Shown here: positions 43,751-52,532 of the stretch, one piece after another | Position numbering within the stretch: position 1 is the stretch's first letter | Layout of the letters: every line of letters begins with the position of its first letter | Assembly (NCBI RefSeq): GCF_003854965.1 | Contig: NZ_RQPI01000016.1 | Span: forward strand, 40,323-104,322 | Direction of reading: 5' to 3' | Source of the DNA: Paenibacillus rhizophilus | GTDB lineage: Bacteria; Bacillota; Bacilli; Paenibacillales; Paenibacillaceae | DNA length: 64,000 nt | Translations under genes and position numbers: made by a program | Notes under the pieces: model-generated | The model's database searches: none | The model's input: only the letters and a program-made list of their open reading frames with translations | What the model was told of the DNA's origin: nothing

Positions 43751-44695
43751 TTGAGCAGTATTAATGACAACCGAATGAACCGTCTCGTTGCGGAGATTGC
43801 GGCCAGCTACCGGGAACGGCCGATTAATCCTTTGCTGGATTATTCGCTGCTTCCAAGCCGCAAGCGGGTTATTGAGAGCATACATTTGTTTTGGGAATTG
43901 CTTTTTCCCGGTTATTTCGGCAAGCAGGAATTGAATGACGAGACGATGGAGTATCATATTGGGTCTGTTCTCATACAGATTCAGGAGAAACTGTCTGATC
44001 AGATTGGCCGCTCTCTGCTGTACCGAAGGGGCCAGGATTCCCATTCCTCTAAAGAGGTAAAGCCGGAGGCGGAGGAAATCATCCATCAATTTTTGGCTGA
44101 AATCCCGCGGATTCGGAGCGTGCTGGCCACCGATGCCCAAATTGCTTTCGATGGAGATCCGGCGGCCAATGATTTGAGCGAGATCATTTTTTCCTATCCC
44201 GGCTTATTCGCGGTAGGGATTTACCGTATGGCCCATGAACTGGAAGTGCTGTCTGTCCCGCTCATTCCCCGGATTATGACTGAATATGCGCACAGCGTCA
44301 CAGGAATTGATATCCATCCCGGGGCGAAGATCGGCAATTCCTTCTTTATCGACCATGGTACCGGGGTGGTAATCGGGGAAACAACGGTGATCGGGGACCG
44401 GGTAAAAGTTTACCATGGGGTGACGCTGGGAGCCTTGTCGCTCAGGGAGGGTCATTTGATGTATGGGAAAAAGCGCCATCCGACGCTTGAGGATGATGTG
44501 ACGGTGTATTCCGGCGCATCCATTCTGGGCGGGGATACCGTCATCGGCAAAGGAGTGGTGATCGGCAGCAATGTTTCCATTTTCAAGTCCGTGCCTGCCG
44601 GCGCGAAAGTAACCGTAAAGAACCCGGAACTGATTATCAAAGGCCAGGCGCCGCAAGAGTTCCCGCAGGAATTCACCTGGGATTGGGTGATTTGA
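43751..44695 (+). CDS. cysE: Serine O-acetyltransferase
   Basis: A 314-residue enzyme that makes O-acetylserine from serine and acetyl-CoA, the substrate for CysM. The N-terminal ~170 residues are helical, in the long EpsC-type form; the C-terminal left-handed beta helix has hexapeptide repeats (DIHPGAKIGNSFFIDHGTGV, VIGETTVIGDRVKVYHGVTL) with the catalytic His in DHGTGVVIGE. It starts with TTG behind GGAGGGTGAG, 95 bases after the desulfurase. It is the last gene of the six-gene operon, and a strong terminator follows. Confidence 0.92.
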   Translation: MSSINDNRMNRLVAEIAASYRERPINPLLDYSLLPSRKRVIESIHLFWELLFPGYFGKQELNDETMEYHIGSVLIQIQEKLSDQIGRSLLYRRGQDSHSSKEVKPEAEEIIHQFLAEIPRIRSVLATDAQIAFDGDPAANDLSEIIFSYPGLFAVGIYRMAHELEVLSVPLIPRIMTEYAHSVTGIDIHPGAKIGNSFFIDHGTGVVIGETTVIGDRVKVYHGVTLGALSLREGHLMYGKKRHPTLEDDVTVYSGASILGGDTVIGKGVVIGSNVSIFKSVPAGAKVTVKNPELIIKGQAPQEFPQEFTWDWVI

Positions 44696-44708
44696 AGCCC
44701 TGCACTTA

Positions 44709-44765
44709 AAAAAACGAACCCATCTTCCACTGATAATAAAGTGGAGCATGGGTTCGTTTATTTTA
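44709..44765. terminator. Bidirectional terminator between cysE and acnA
   Basis: AAAAACGAACCCA..TTCCAC pairs with GTGGA..TGGGTTCGTTT around TGATAATAAA, followed by ATTTTA. A and T runs serve both convergent genes. Confidence 0.85.
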
Positions 44766-44850
44766 CACTCTGATTTATCGGCAGCTCATCCGGTAAAGCG
44801 GGTGAGAAGCTCGAGAGGCTTTCGGGACATGCCCCGCACCGTTCCTTATT

Positions 44851-47589
44851 TTACTCCGCCGTCGCGGCAGCAGGAGAAGCATCCGCCAGCATCTGGCGCA
44901 GCACCGTTTGCAGGATGCCGCCGTTGCGGTAGTAATCGACATCGACCATACTGTCGAGCCGCGCGATTGCCGGGAAGTCGAACTTCGTGCCGTCCTCGCG
45001 GGTGGCGGTAACTGTCAGCTCTTGTCCAGGCTGCACCTCATTGCTGAGTCCGGTAATATCGAAGGTCTCGCGGCCTGTCAGCCCCAGGCTGCTCCAGCCG
45101 TGGCCTTCCTGGAACTGCAGCGGCAGCACGCCCATGCCGACGAGATTGCTGCGGTGAATCCGCTCGAAGCTCTCGGCGATGACGGCTTTGACGCCCAGCA
45201 GGAACGTGCCTTTGGCCGCCCAGTCGCGCGAGCTGCCCGTACCGTATTCCTTGCCCGCGATAACGACCAGGTTCTGTCCGTCTGCCTGATAGCGCATGGA
45301 AGCGTCATAGATCGGCATTACTTCGTTCGTCGGCAGGAAGGTGGTAACTCCGCCTTCCGTGCCCGGAGCGACGGCGTTGCGAATCCGGATATTGGCGAAT
45401 GTTCCACGCATCATAACTTCATGGTTGCCGCGGCGGGAACCATAGGAGTTGAAGTCCTTGCGCTCAACGCCGTGCTCGCTCAGGTACTTGCCAGCAGGAC
45501 CGGACGCCGTGATATTGCCGGCAGGCGAAATATGGTCGGTCGTTACGGAATCGCCCAGCAAGGCGAGTACGCGCGCACCGTTAATATCCTCGATGTCGCC
45601 AAGTCCGTCGGCCAGATGCTCGAAGAACGGCGGGTTCTGGATGTACGTCGAATTCTCATCCCATTCGTACAATTCGCCTTCCGGCACGGGAATCGCGTTC
45701 CAGCGTTCGTTGGCCGTAAAGACGTTCTCGTATTTGCTGCGGAACATTTCCGGGCTGACCGACGATTGAATCGCTTCGCGAATCTCGGCGCTGGTCGGCC
45801 AGATGTCTTTCAGGTATACCGGCTCACCGAGCGTGTCGTAACCGAGCGGATCGTTCTGCAGGTCGATATTGACCGTGCCCGCGAGCGCATAGGCCACAAC
45901 CAGCGGCGGGGAACCGAGATAGTTCGCCTTAACCTGGGCGTGTACGCGTCCTTCAAAGTTTCGGTTGCCCGAAATGACGGAAGCCACGGTCATATCGTTC
46001 ACCGCAACCGCCTGGGCGACCTCATCCGGCAGCGGGCCGGAGTTTCCGATACAGGTGGCGCAGCCGTAGCCGGCCACGTAGAAGCCGAGCGCCTCGAGCG
46101 GCTTCAGCAGATCTGCCTTTTCCAGGTATTCCGTGACGACCAGCGAACCCGGCGTCAGGCTGCTCTTGACATAGCCCGGCTTGGTCAGGCCGCGCTCGAC
46201 GGCCTTCTTCGCAAGCAGACCGGCGCCAAGCATGACGCTCGGATTGGAGGTGTTCGTACAGCTTGTGATCGCCGCGATAACAACGGCGCCGGTGCTCAGC
46301 TCGCTTTTGCTTCCGTCGTTGTGGAGGAGCTCGACCTTTTGCGCAATTTTCTCATCGCTCAGGCCGTAGCCGCCCTTGTCGACAGGAGTACGGATAATGC
46401 CTTCAAAGTTCTCTTTCATATGCGTAAGCTCGATCCGGTCCTGCGGACGCTTCGGTCCAGCCAAGCTCGGCACGACCGAGGCAAGATCCAGCTCAATTGT
46501 ATCAGTGAATGCCGGGTCCGGCGTTTCCGCCGTGCGGAACATACCTTGGGCTTTGTAATACGTCTCGACCAGATCCACCAGCTCATCGGGACGACCCGTG
46601 CTGCGCAGATAGAAGAGAGTCTCATCGTCCACCGGGAAGAAGCCGATCGTCGCGCCGTATTCAGGCGCCATATTGGCGACCGTCGCCCGGTCGGCCAAAC
46701 TGATATTTGCGAGGCCCGGGCCGTAAAATTCGACGAATTTCCCGACCACGCCTTTTTTGCGCAGCATTTGGGTAACGGTCAGCGCCAGATCGGTTGCCGT
46801 AGCGCCTTCCACCAGGCTGCCCGTCAGCTTGAAGCCGATAACGTCAGGGGTCACAAAATAGAGCGGCTGCCCCAACATGCCGGCTTCCGCTTCAATGCCG
46901 CCGACGCCCCAGCCGACCACGCCGAGACCGTTAATCATCGTCGTGTGGGAGTCCGTGCCTACCAGCGAATCAGGATACACGGTCGTTTCGCCGTCCTCCG
47001 TCTTCGTGGCTGCCACCGAAGCCAGATACTCCAGGTTGACCTGATGCACGATGCCGGTTGCCGGAGGAACCGCGCGGAAATTATTGAATGCCGTCTGCGC
47101 CCAGCGCAGAAACCGGTAGCGTTCCTCATTGCGTTCGAATTCAACGTTCATATTGTATTCCAGCGCATCCTTGGTGCCGAAGGCGTCGACCATAACGGAA
47201 TGGTCAATTACAAGGTCGACCGGCACGAGCGGGTTGATCTGCTTCGGATCCCCGCCGGCTTTTTTCACGGTGTCGCGCATGGCCGCGAGGTCTACTACCA
47301 CCGGTACGCCGGTGAAATCCTGCAGCACGATCCGCGCCGGAATGAAGGGGATTTCCTTCCCGCGGTCGATGTCGCCTGCCCAGCCGGCAAGCTGTTTGAC
47401 ATGCTCTTCCGTAATGGCTCTTCCGTCAAATTGTCGGACGGCCGCCTCAAGCAGCACTTTAATGGAAAAAGGAAGGGATGAGATATTGCCGTGGCCCTGC
47501 TGTTGAAGGGCTTGAAGATCATAATAGCGGTACGTTTTGCCGCCCGACGTGAACGAGCGGGCCAGATTGAAAGAATCCTTGCTTGGCAT
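44851..47589 (-). CDS. acnA: Aconitate hydratase A
   Basis: A 912-residue 4Fe-4S enzyme of the TCA cycle that converts citrate to isocitrate; in Bacillus it also binds RNA when iron is scarce. Cluster cysteines lie in AAITSCTNTSNPSVM and GYGCATCIGNSGPL. LVGTDSHTTMINGLGVVGWG and SRRGNHEVMMRGTFANIR are active-site segments. The ATG at 47589 follows AGGAGG. A long open frame on the opposite strand is a shadow. Monocistronic with its own promoter (47648-47676, minus). Confidence 0.97.
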   Translation of the reverse strand: MPSKDSFNLARSFTSGGKTYRYYDLQALQQQGHGNISSLPFSIKVLLEAAVRQFDGRAITEEHVKQLAGWAGDIDRGKEIPFIPARIVLQDFTGVPVVVDLAAMRDTVKKAGGDPKQINPLVPVDLVIDHSVMVDAFGTKDALEYNMNVEFERNEERYRFLRWAQTAFNNFRAVPPATGIVHQVNLEYLASVAATKTEDGETTVYPDSLVGTDSHTTMINGLGVVGWGVGGIEAEAGMLGQPLYFVTPDVIGFKLTGSLVEGATATDLALTVTQMLRKKGVVGKFVEFYGPGLANISLADRATVANMAPEYGATIGFFPVDDETLFYLRSTGRPDELVDLVETYYKAQGMFRTAETPDPAFTDTIELDLASVVPSLAGPKRPQDRIELTHMKENFEGIIRTPVDKGGYGLSDEKIAQKVELLHNDGSKSELSTGAVVIAAITSCTNTSNPSVMLGAGLLAKKAVERGLTKPGYVKSSLTPGSLVVTEYLEKADLLKPLEALGFYVAGYGCATCIGNSGPLPDEVAQAVAVNDMTVASVISGNRNFEGRVHAQVKANYLGSPPLVVAYALAGTVNIDLQNDPLGYDTLGEPVYLKDIWPTSAEIREAIQSSVSPEMFRSKYENVFTANERWNAIPVPEGELYEWDENSTYIQNPPFFEHLADGLGDIEDINGARVLALLGDSVTTDHISPAGNITASGPAGKYLSEHGVERKDFNSYGSRRGNHEVMMRGTFANIRIRNAVAPGTEGGVTTFLPTNEVMPIYDASMRYQADGQNLVVIAGKEYGTGSSRDWAAKGTFLLGVKAVIAESFERIHRSNLVGMGVLPLQFQEGHGWSSLGLTGRETFDITGLSNEVQPGQELTVTATREDGTKFDFPAIARLDSMVDVDYYRNGGILQTVLRQMLADASPAAATAE

Positions 47590-47647
47590 GAATTTGCCTC
47601 CTTGTTTCATCTGTTGAAACTCCATTTCATATTCATATCTGCCTTTT

Positions 47648-47676
47648 AGTATAACGGTTACAGGAGGGGGAGTAAA
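47648..47676 (-). promoter_or_regulatory. Promoter of acnA
   Basis: On the minus strand TTTACT (47671-47676), 17 bases, TATACT (47648-47653), about 60 bases before the start. Confidence 0.55.
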
Positions 47677-47745
47677 GTTTTTTCCTTCATTTTATTCGAA
47701 AAATCAGCATCCCTTCGGCCCGGGTTCTCCGGTTCGCTCAAATTT

Positions 47746-47836
47746 AAGAATGATAAGCTTCCCGCCTATTATCGGCCTAATATTCCTGCGGTAAACAAAC
47801 GGATGACGCCCCTGAAGGACGGTGCTGTCGTTTGTT
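47746..47836 (+). repeat. Hairpin repeat element, copy D (diverged)
   Basis: Aligns with copy B along its length: AAGAATGATAAGC, CGCCTAT.AT, CTAATATT, AACAAACGG, CCCCTGAAGGACGG and CGTTTGTT. The compensating changes (GAAACGG to CAAACGG on one arm, CCGTTTC to TCGTTTG on the other) keep the hairpin paired. It lies in the 47590-48077 gap. Confidence 0.5.
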
Positions 47837-47900
47837 ATTGATAGTTTAAACATCAGAGACGCCTGCAAAGCACCTATGCGAGCGAGGCTCCCGCCAAGAC

Positions 47901-47914
47901 TGCACTTTGTGGGG
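47901..47914 (+). repeat. CACTTTGTGGGG motif, copy 3
   Basis: TGCACTTTGTGGGG, matching the core of the copies at 7149 and 33081. As at 33.1 kb it lies just downstream of a hairpin repeat element. Confidence 0.4.
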
Positions 47915-48077
47915 TTATTGTCCGTATAGCCGCCCGCTCTGCCTCATATATATAGTACGGCAGCATACTGCCCTGGCGAAGCCTCCGGCTTCGAAACTTG
48001 CTTTTCGGAGTCTTTTGCAGGTAACGCGTAAGTGCGGTGAAATTTGGTATCTGTGCGGAAAGGGGCGAAAATGGGCA

Positions 48078-49103
48078 ATGGATCAGAAATGGAAGAAAAG
48101 TCTGTATATATATGTTGATCAATGCAACAAAAGCAGGGTGGTGCCCCAAGCGGAGGTCTTTACCGGGGCCTTGAGCGAACTTGGCCTCCGGCTTGGGCAG
48201 CATGAGCGCGGCAGGGGGATTGCCGAATGGTACGAGGACAGAGGGATTACGCCCCGGCGCTGCGAGACGGGGGTCAAGTTGCTGCGGGCCGCGCAGCGGG
48301 ATGAGGGGGATATCGTAGCGGAAGTCGCCCTGCACAGCGCTTTTTACTATGAAAAAGGCGGGATCATGCACCGTGAAGACAAAGTGGAGCGGGAGCGTTT
48401 GACCTTTGTGAACGCGAAAGGGGAAGCCGGGTGGATCGTGGCCCATGTGGAGCGTGACATTCCGGAGCAGGTTTCCCGGAGAAGCCGGGGTGGAGCCTCT
48501 CACGTAGAGATCCACGGCCTTGAAGAGGCGTTCGGCCAGCCGTCTCTCCCGAGTCCGCTGCTGAGCCGCAGGGTGCTCTCCGCTTCCGCACGCGATGTCC
48601 GTTACCGACGGGAAGACGCGGCGGCCTACGCGGACCGGTGGTGGAACGAGAATAACCCTGAATTTGAAACGTTCGCCGTGGACTGCACCAATTATGTGTC
48701 CCAATGTCTCTTTGCAGGGGGAGCACCGATCAACTATACTGGTAAAAGAGAAACGGGCTGGTGGTACAAAGGCTATGTTGGCGGACAGGAAGGGTGGAGC
48801 TACAGCTGGGCGGTCTCGGACAGTCTCCGCCGCTACCTGGACGGGGAGCGCAGCTGGGGCTTGCGCGCTCAAATTATGGAACGTCCCGAGCAGCTGATGC
48901 TTGGAGACGTCATTCAATATGACTGGGATGGAGACGGCCGCTATCAGCACAGCACAGTCATTACGGCGTTTGACGCGGGGGGCATGCCGCTTGTCAACGC
49001 GCATACGGTTCCCAGCCGCCACCGCTATTGGGACTACCGGGATTCCTATGCCTGGACCGACAGAACGGCTTATCGTTTTTTTCACATTTACGACTATTTA
49101 TAA
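48078..49103 (+). CDS. Amidase-domain protein (Amidase_6 type)
   Basis: 341 residues. The C-terminal ~160 form a putative cysteine amidase domain (YADRWWNENNPEFETFAVDC with TNYVSQCLFAGG, then GDVIQYDWDGDGRYQHSTVI and NAHTVPSRHRYWDYR), giving the Cys and His of the family. The N-terminal half is charged and unlike anything I know. No signal peptide is seen. The start at 48078 lies twelve bases from AGGGG, and the longer frame to 47907 runs over a repeat. The role is uncertain; cell-wall or sporulation-related amidase activity is a possibility. Confidence 0.85.
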   Translation: MDQKWKKSLYIYVDQCNKSRVVPQAEVFTGALSELGLRLGQHERGRGIAEWYEDRGITPRRCETGVKLLRAAQRDEGDIVAEVALHSAFYYEKGGIMHREDKVERERLTFVNAKGEAGWIVAHVERDIPEQVSRRSRGGASHVEIHGLEEAFGQPSLPSPLLSRRVLSASARDVRYRREDAAAYADRWWNENNPEFETFAVDCTNYVSQCLFAGGAPINYTGKRETGWWYKGYVGGQEGWSYSWAVSDSLRRYLDGERSWGLRAQIMERPEQLMLGDVIQYDWDGDGRYQHSTVITAFDAGGMPLVNAHTVPSRHRYWDYRDSYAWTDRTAYRFFHIYDYL

Positions 49104-49122
49104 TTCGGAGAGAGGTTAAGGA

Positions 49123-50217
49123 ATGGATAACGCAAAACTGACCGTGGGTCTGGCGTACGGCGGCAAATCGGGGGAGCATGAAGTATCGCTGCAGACCGCT
49201 TTTGCCGTAATGAACGCTTTCGACTACGATAAATATGAAATACTGCCTTTTTATATTTCAAAACAGGGGCTATGGAAGATTGGGGAGAAGCTTCAGGCCC
49301 CTTTCGGCCGGCTGGAGCAGCTTAAACTGGAGGGAGAGTCCGCAGATACGGGCAAGGCGCTGAACGCCGTATTCAGCGGCTTGGACGGCGGGGAACGAGT
49401 GGTCGACGTGATGTTCCCGCTGCTTCACGGCACGAACGGGGAAGACGGGACGATTCAGGGGCTGTTCGAGATGGCTAATATCCCTTATATCGGAGCGGGG
49501 GTACTGGCCTCGGCGGCGGGCATGGACAAAGTCGTTATGAAGAAGCTGTTTGAAGAGGCGGGACTGGATCAGTGCAAATACTGCTACTTTAACGCAAGCA
49601 CATGGAAGCGCAAGAGCCACGACCTGATCATCGAGGTCGAGGATAAGCTCGGCTACCCGGTGTTCGTAAAGCCCGCCAATCTGGGCTCCAGCGTCGGCAT
49701 TTCCAAAGCCGAAGGCAAGGAGGCCTTGATCAAAGCAATCGAGACCGCCTTCCGTTACGACACGAAGGTGATTATCGAGGAGTTCGTCGAGGCGCGTGAG
49801 CTGGAAGTCAGTGTGCTGGGCAATGACGAGCCGGAGGCATCCGTTCCCGGCGAAATCGTCTCCTCCGGCGAATATTACGATTATGCGGCCAAATATATCG
49901 ACGGCAAGTCGCAAATGCTGATTCCGGCTCCCGTCGATCCCGAGACGGCCGACCGGCTGCAGGAATTGGCGCTGGCCGCCTTTCGAGCCATTGAAGGCAG
50001 CGGCATCACACGAGCCGATTTCTTCCTTCGCAAATCCGACGGCAGAATTTTGATCAACGAAGTCAACACCATGCCCGGCTTTACGCCGTTCAGCATGTAT
50101 CCGCTGCTGTGGCGCGAGACGGGTGTATCCTACCAGGCTCTGCTGGACCGCATGATCGCGCTGGCGCTCGAGCGGTATGAGCTCAAGCAGGGCTTGAAAT
50201 ACGATAACGAGCAATAA
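49123..50217 (+). CDS. ddl: D-alanine--D-alanine ligase
   Basis: A 364-residue ATP-grasp enzyme that makes the D-Ala-D-Ala end of the peptidoglycan stem peptide. VGLAYGGKSGEHEVSLQTA opens the N-terminal domain; YPVFVKPANLGSSVGISKAE binds ATP; INEVNTMPGFTPFSMYP is the catalytic end. The segment RADFFLRKSDGRI supports a normal ligase. A Tyr/Phe selectivity check for D-lactate was not possible with confidence. AGAGGTTAAGGA lies before the ATG. It starts a short run of same-strand genes. Confidence 0.96.
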   Translation: MDNAKLTVGLAYGGKSGEHEVSLQTAFAVMNAFDYDKYEILPFYISKQGLWKIGEKLQAPFGRLEQLKLEGESADTGKALNAVFSGLDGGERVVDVMFPLLHGTNGEDGTIQGLFEMANIPYIGAGVLASAAGMDKVVMKKLFEEAGLDQCKYCYFNASTWKRKSHDLIIEVEDKLGYPVFVKPANLGSSVGISKAEGKEALIKAIETAFRYDTKVIIEEFVEARELEVSVLGNDEPEASVPGEIVSSGEYYDYAAKYIDGKSQMLIPAPVDPETADRLQELALAAFRAIEGSGITRADFFLRKSDGRILINEVNTMPGFTPFSMYPLLWRETGVSYQALLDRMIALALERYELKQGLKYDNEQ

Positions 50218-50259
50218 TAGACAATAGGCGGATCATCCGGCCGGAAAGGAGAAGGTATT

Positions 50260-50577
50260 ATGGGATTTCAAACGGAATTTAATTCGGTCTGCAAATTCAA
50301 GAATGAGCAGGAATTGTACGAACTGCTGGAATACGGACGCTGTAAAATGCTGAAGCAGGGGTTCCGCATCTTTCCGACCGGACAGAAGGTTATTGCTTAT
50401 ACGCCGGACAACGTTGCCGTGGCCATCGTCAAAATCTCGGCGTCCATCGCGGAGATCAACTTTCAGGGCCGCGAAGTCACCGCGGTCGAGATGGAACTGG
50501 TCCGCAAGCTGAATGAAGAAGAGTCCAGAGTACAGACGGCGCTTGCTGACGAGATGTTCTTCGGGGAGCGGGAATGA
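50260..50577 (+). CDS. Hypothetical 105-residue protein
   Basis: A small soluble alpha/beta protein (FNSVCKFKNEQELYELLEYG, GFRIFPTGQKVIAYT, VAVAIVKISASIAEINFQG). AAAGGAG precedes the ATG. Its last four bases overlap uvsE (ATGA), which implies co-translation. I do not recognise the family. The link to uvsE is only by position. Confidence 0.8.
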   Translation: MGFQTEFNSVCKFKNEQELYELLEYGRCKMLKQGFRIFPTGQKVIAYTPDNVAVAIVKISASIAEINFQGREVTAVEMELVRKLNEEESRVQTALADEMFFGERE

Positions 50578-51581
50578 TCGTCCGCTTCGGTTATGTCGCG
50601 ATGTCCACCGTTATTAAAAATTGTTCGCCGTCCAAGACGATGACGATGGCTTCGTTCAGCAAGCTGGAAGACCGCGAGGCGGCGGTTCGCCGCCTTGAGT
50701 CGATCGCCAGGGGCAATCTGCACAACACGCTCCGGCTGCTGAGGCATAACCGGGCATCGGATATTAGAGTTTACCGGCTGACCTCGAAGCTGGTCCCTCT
50801 GGCCACGCATCCGGAGCTGCGGGACTGGAACCCTTTTGCCGCACTGGCCGATGATTTTGCCGAGGTTGGCAGGTATATCAAGGAGAACGGGATGAGGACG
50901 TCCTTTCATCCCGATCATTTTACCGTGCTGAGTACGCCAAGGCCCGAGGTGCTGGCCAGTTCCGTCCGTGACCTCCGGCACCATACGGACATGCTGTGCG
51001 CAATGGATCTTCCGGCAACGGCCAAGAACAATATTCATATCGGAGGCGCCTACGGAGATAAGCCTTCAGCGGCTGCGCGGTTCGTGGAGCACTTTCGGGA
51101 GCTTGCGCCGGAACTGCAGGAACGCATCACGCTTGAGAACGACGATAAGACGTTCAATGCGGTGGAGACGCTGGAAGTCTGCAAGACACTCGGCCTGCCG
51201 ATGGTCCTCGATATCCATCATCAATGGGTGAATAACGAGGGAGAGCTTCCTTGGGAGCTTTGGCCTGAAATCAGCCGGACCTGGCAGACGCCGCTGGCCT
51301 TGAAGGACGTCCCCAAAGACCAGTTGCTTCCGCCCAAGATCCACGTGTCCAGCCCCCGCAGCCCTTCCGATCCCCGCAGCCATGCCGATGGCGTGGAACC
51401 TGCACCGCTGCTCGCCTTTCTGAAACGGATTGCGGCGGATACGGCGGCGGTGGATGTGATGATCGAAGCCAAGGCGAAGGACGGAGCGCTGTTTGAGCTG
51501 ATGGAGACGCTGAAAGGAATGGAAGGCGCAGGGAGCCGGATTACCGTGCTGGACGGAGCAAGCATCAGCATTGAGGCATAG
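50574..51581 (+). CDS. uvsE: UV DNA damage endonuclease
   Basis: A 335-residue TIM-barrel metal enzyme that nicks DNA beside UV photoproducts, independent of UvrABC. It opens VRFGYVAMSTVIKNCSPSKT, and has SFHPDHFTVLSTPRPEVL, NNIHIGGAYGDK, LENDDKTFNAVETLEVC and DIHHQWVN, whose His, Asp and Glu residues bind the metals. Spores and soil bacteria commonly carry it. It overlaps the preceding small gene by four bases. Confidence 0.95.
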   Translation: MIVRFGYVAMSTVIKNCSPSKTMTMASFSKLEDREAAVRRLESIARGNLHNTLRLLRHNRASDIRVYRLTSKLVPLATHPELRDWNPFAALADDFAEVGRYIKENGMRTSFHPDHFTVLSTPRPEVLASSVRDLRHHTDMLCAMDLPATAKNNIHIGGAYGDKPSAAARFVEHFRELAPELQERITLENDDKTFNAVETLEVCKTLGLPMVLDIHHQWVNNEGELPWELWPEISRTWQTPLALKDVPKDQLLPPKIHVSSPRSPSDPRSHADGVEPAPLLAFLKRIAADTAAVDVMIEAKAKDGALFELMETLKGMEGAGSRITVLDGASISIEA

Positions 51582-51678
51582 ATTATAGCCTTACTGACTT
51601 GATAAGTGGCCGCAAATGCGGTACGTTGAAGGAAACCTCGGTTTACCCTATATCTTAACAATTAAAGGAGCATTTGAA

Positions 51679-52449
51679 ATGGGAGAACTGCTGACCGGAA
51701 AAAATATAGTTGTGATGGGCGTGGCGAACGACCGCAGCATCGCCTGGGCGATTGCCAAGAGCCTGTCTGAACAGGGGGCGCGTCTGGCCTTTACATATGA
51801 AAGCGAACGTGTGGAAGGCCGGGTGCGCAAGCTGGCCGAGACCATCCCCGGTTCGGTGATTTTGCCGTGCAACGTGACGGTGGACGAGGATATCGACAAG
51901 CTGGCGGAGGAACTGAAAGAAAGCTTCGGCGTGCTGCACGGCATTGTCCACAGCATAGCCTTCGCCAAAGGCGAGGATCTTGAGGGCCGCTTTGCCGCCA
52001 CCTCGCGTTCCGGCTTTGCTCTGGCGCATGATATCAGCGCCTATTCACTGGTAGCGGTCGCCCAGCGGCTGCATCCTCTCATGACCGAGGGCGGGTCCAT
52101 CATTACGATGACCTATATGGGCTCGGAACGCGTAATGCGCAATTATAACGTCATGGGCGTGGCCAAAGCCGCGCTTGAAGCTTCGGTTCGCTATCTGGCA
52201 AGCGACCTTGGTCCGGACAACATCCGCGTGAACGCCATTTCTGCCGGACCGATCCGCACCCTGGCGGCCAAAGGCATCAGCGACTTCAACTCGATTCTTC
52301 GTATCGTGGAAGAAAAAGCGCCGCTTCGCCGCGGCACCGATACCGCCGAAGTCGGCGATACGGCCATGTTCCTGATGAGCCATCTGTCACGCGGGATTAC
52401 CGGAGAAGTGATCTATGTCGACGGTGGATATCACATCATCGGAGGTTAG
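51679..52449 (+). CDS. fabI: Enoyl-ACP reductase (NADH)
   Basis: A 256-residue short-chain-dehydrogenase enzyme for the last step of the fatty-acid elongation cycle. VMGVANDRSIAWAIAKSLSE is the nucleotide-binding opening of FabI; the catalytic Tyr-x6-Lys is YNVMGVAK, and GPIRTLAAKGISDF and YVDGGYHIIGG finish the domain. AAAGGAG stands eight bases before the ATG at 51679; the frame extends upstream without another site. It is the target of triclosan-type inhibitors in other species. Confidence 0.96.
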   Translation: MGELLTGKNIVVMGVANDRSIAWAIAKSLSEQGARLAFTYESERVEGRVRKLAETIPGSVILPCNVTVDEDIDKLAEELKESFGVLHGIVHSIAFAKGEDLEGRFAATSRSGFALAHDISAYSLVAVAQRLHPLMTEGGSIITMTYMGSERVMRNYNVMGVAKAALEASVRYLASDLGPDNIRVNAISAGPIRTLAAKGISDFNSILRIVEEKAPLRRGTDTAEVGDTAMFLMSHLSRGITGEVIYVDGGYHIIGG

Positions 52450-52532
52450 CAAGCGGGCCGGACGGCGGTCCCCGCGAGCTGCGAAGGGATCTCACGCCCC
52501 GGCTATCAAGTTTAAGAAAGCGGAGTGAAGAG

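Noticed and set aside
44908..47481. 857-codon open frame opposite acnA
   Set aside because: Shadow of acnA: the opposite strand encodes a complete, motif-perfect aconitase; the antisense protein has no domain and an Arg-rich shadow composition.
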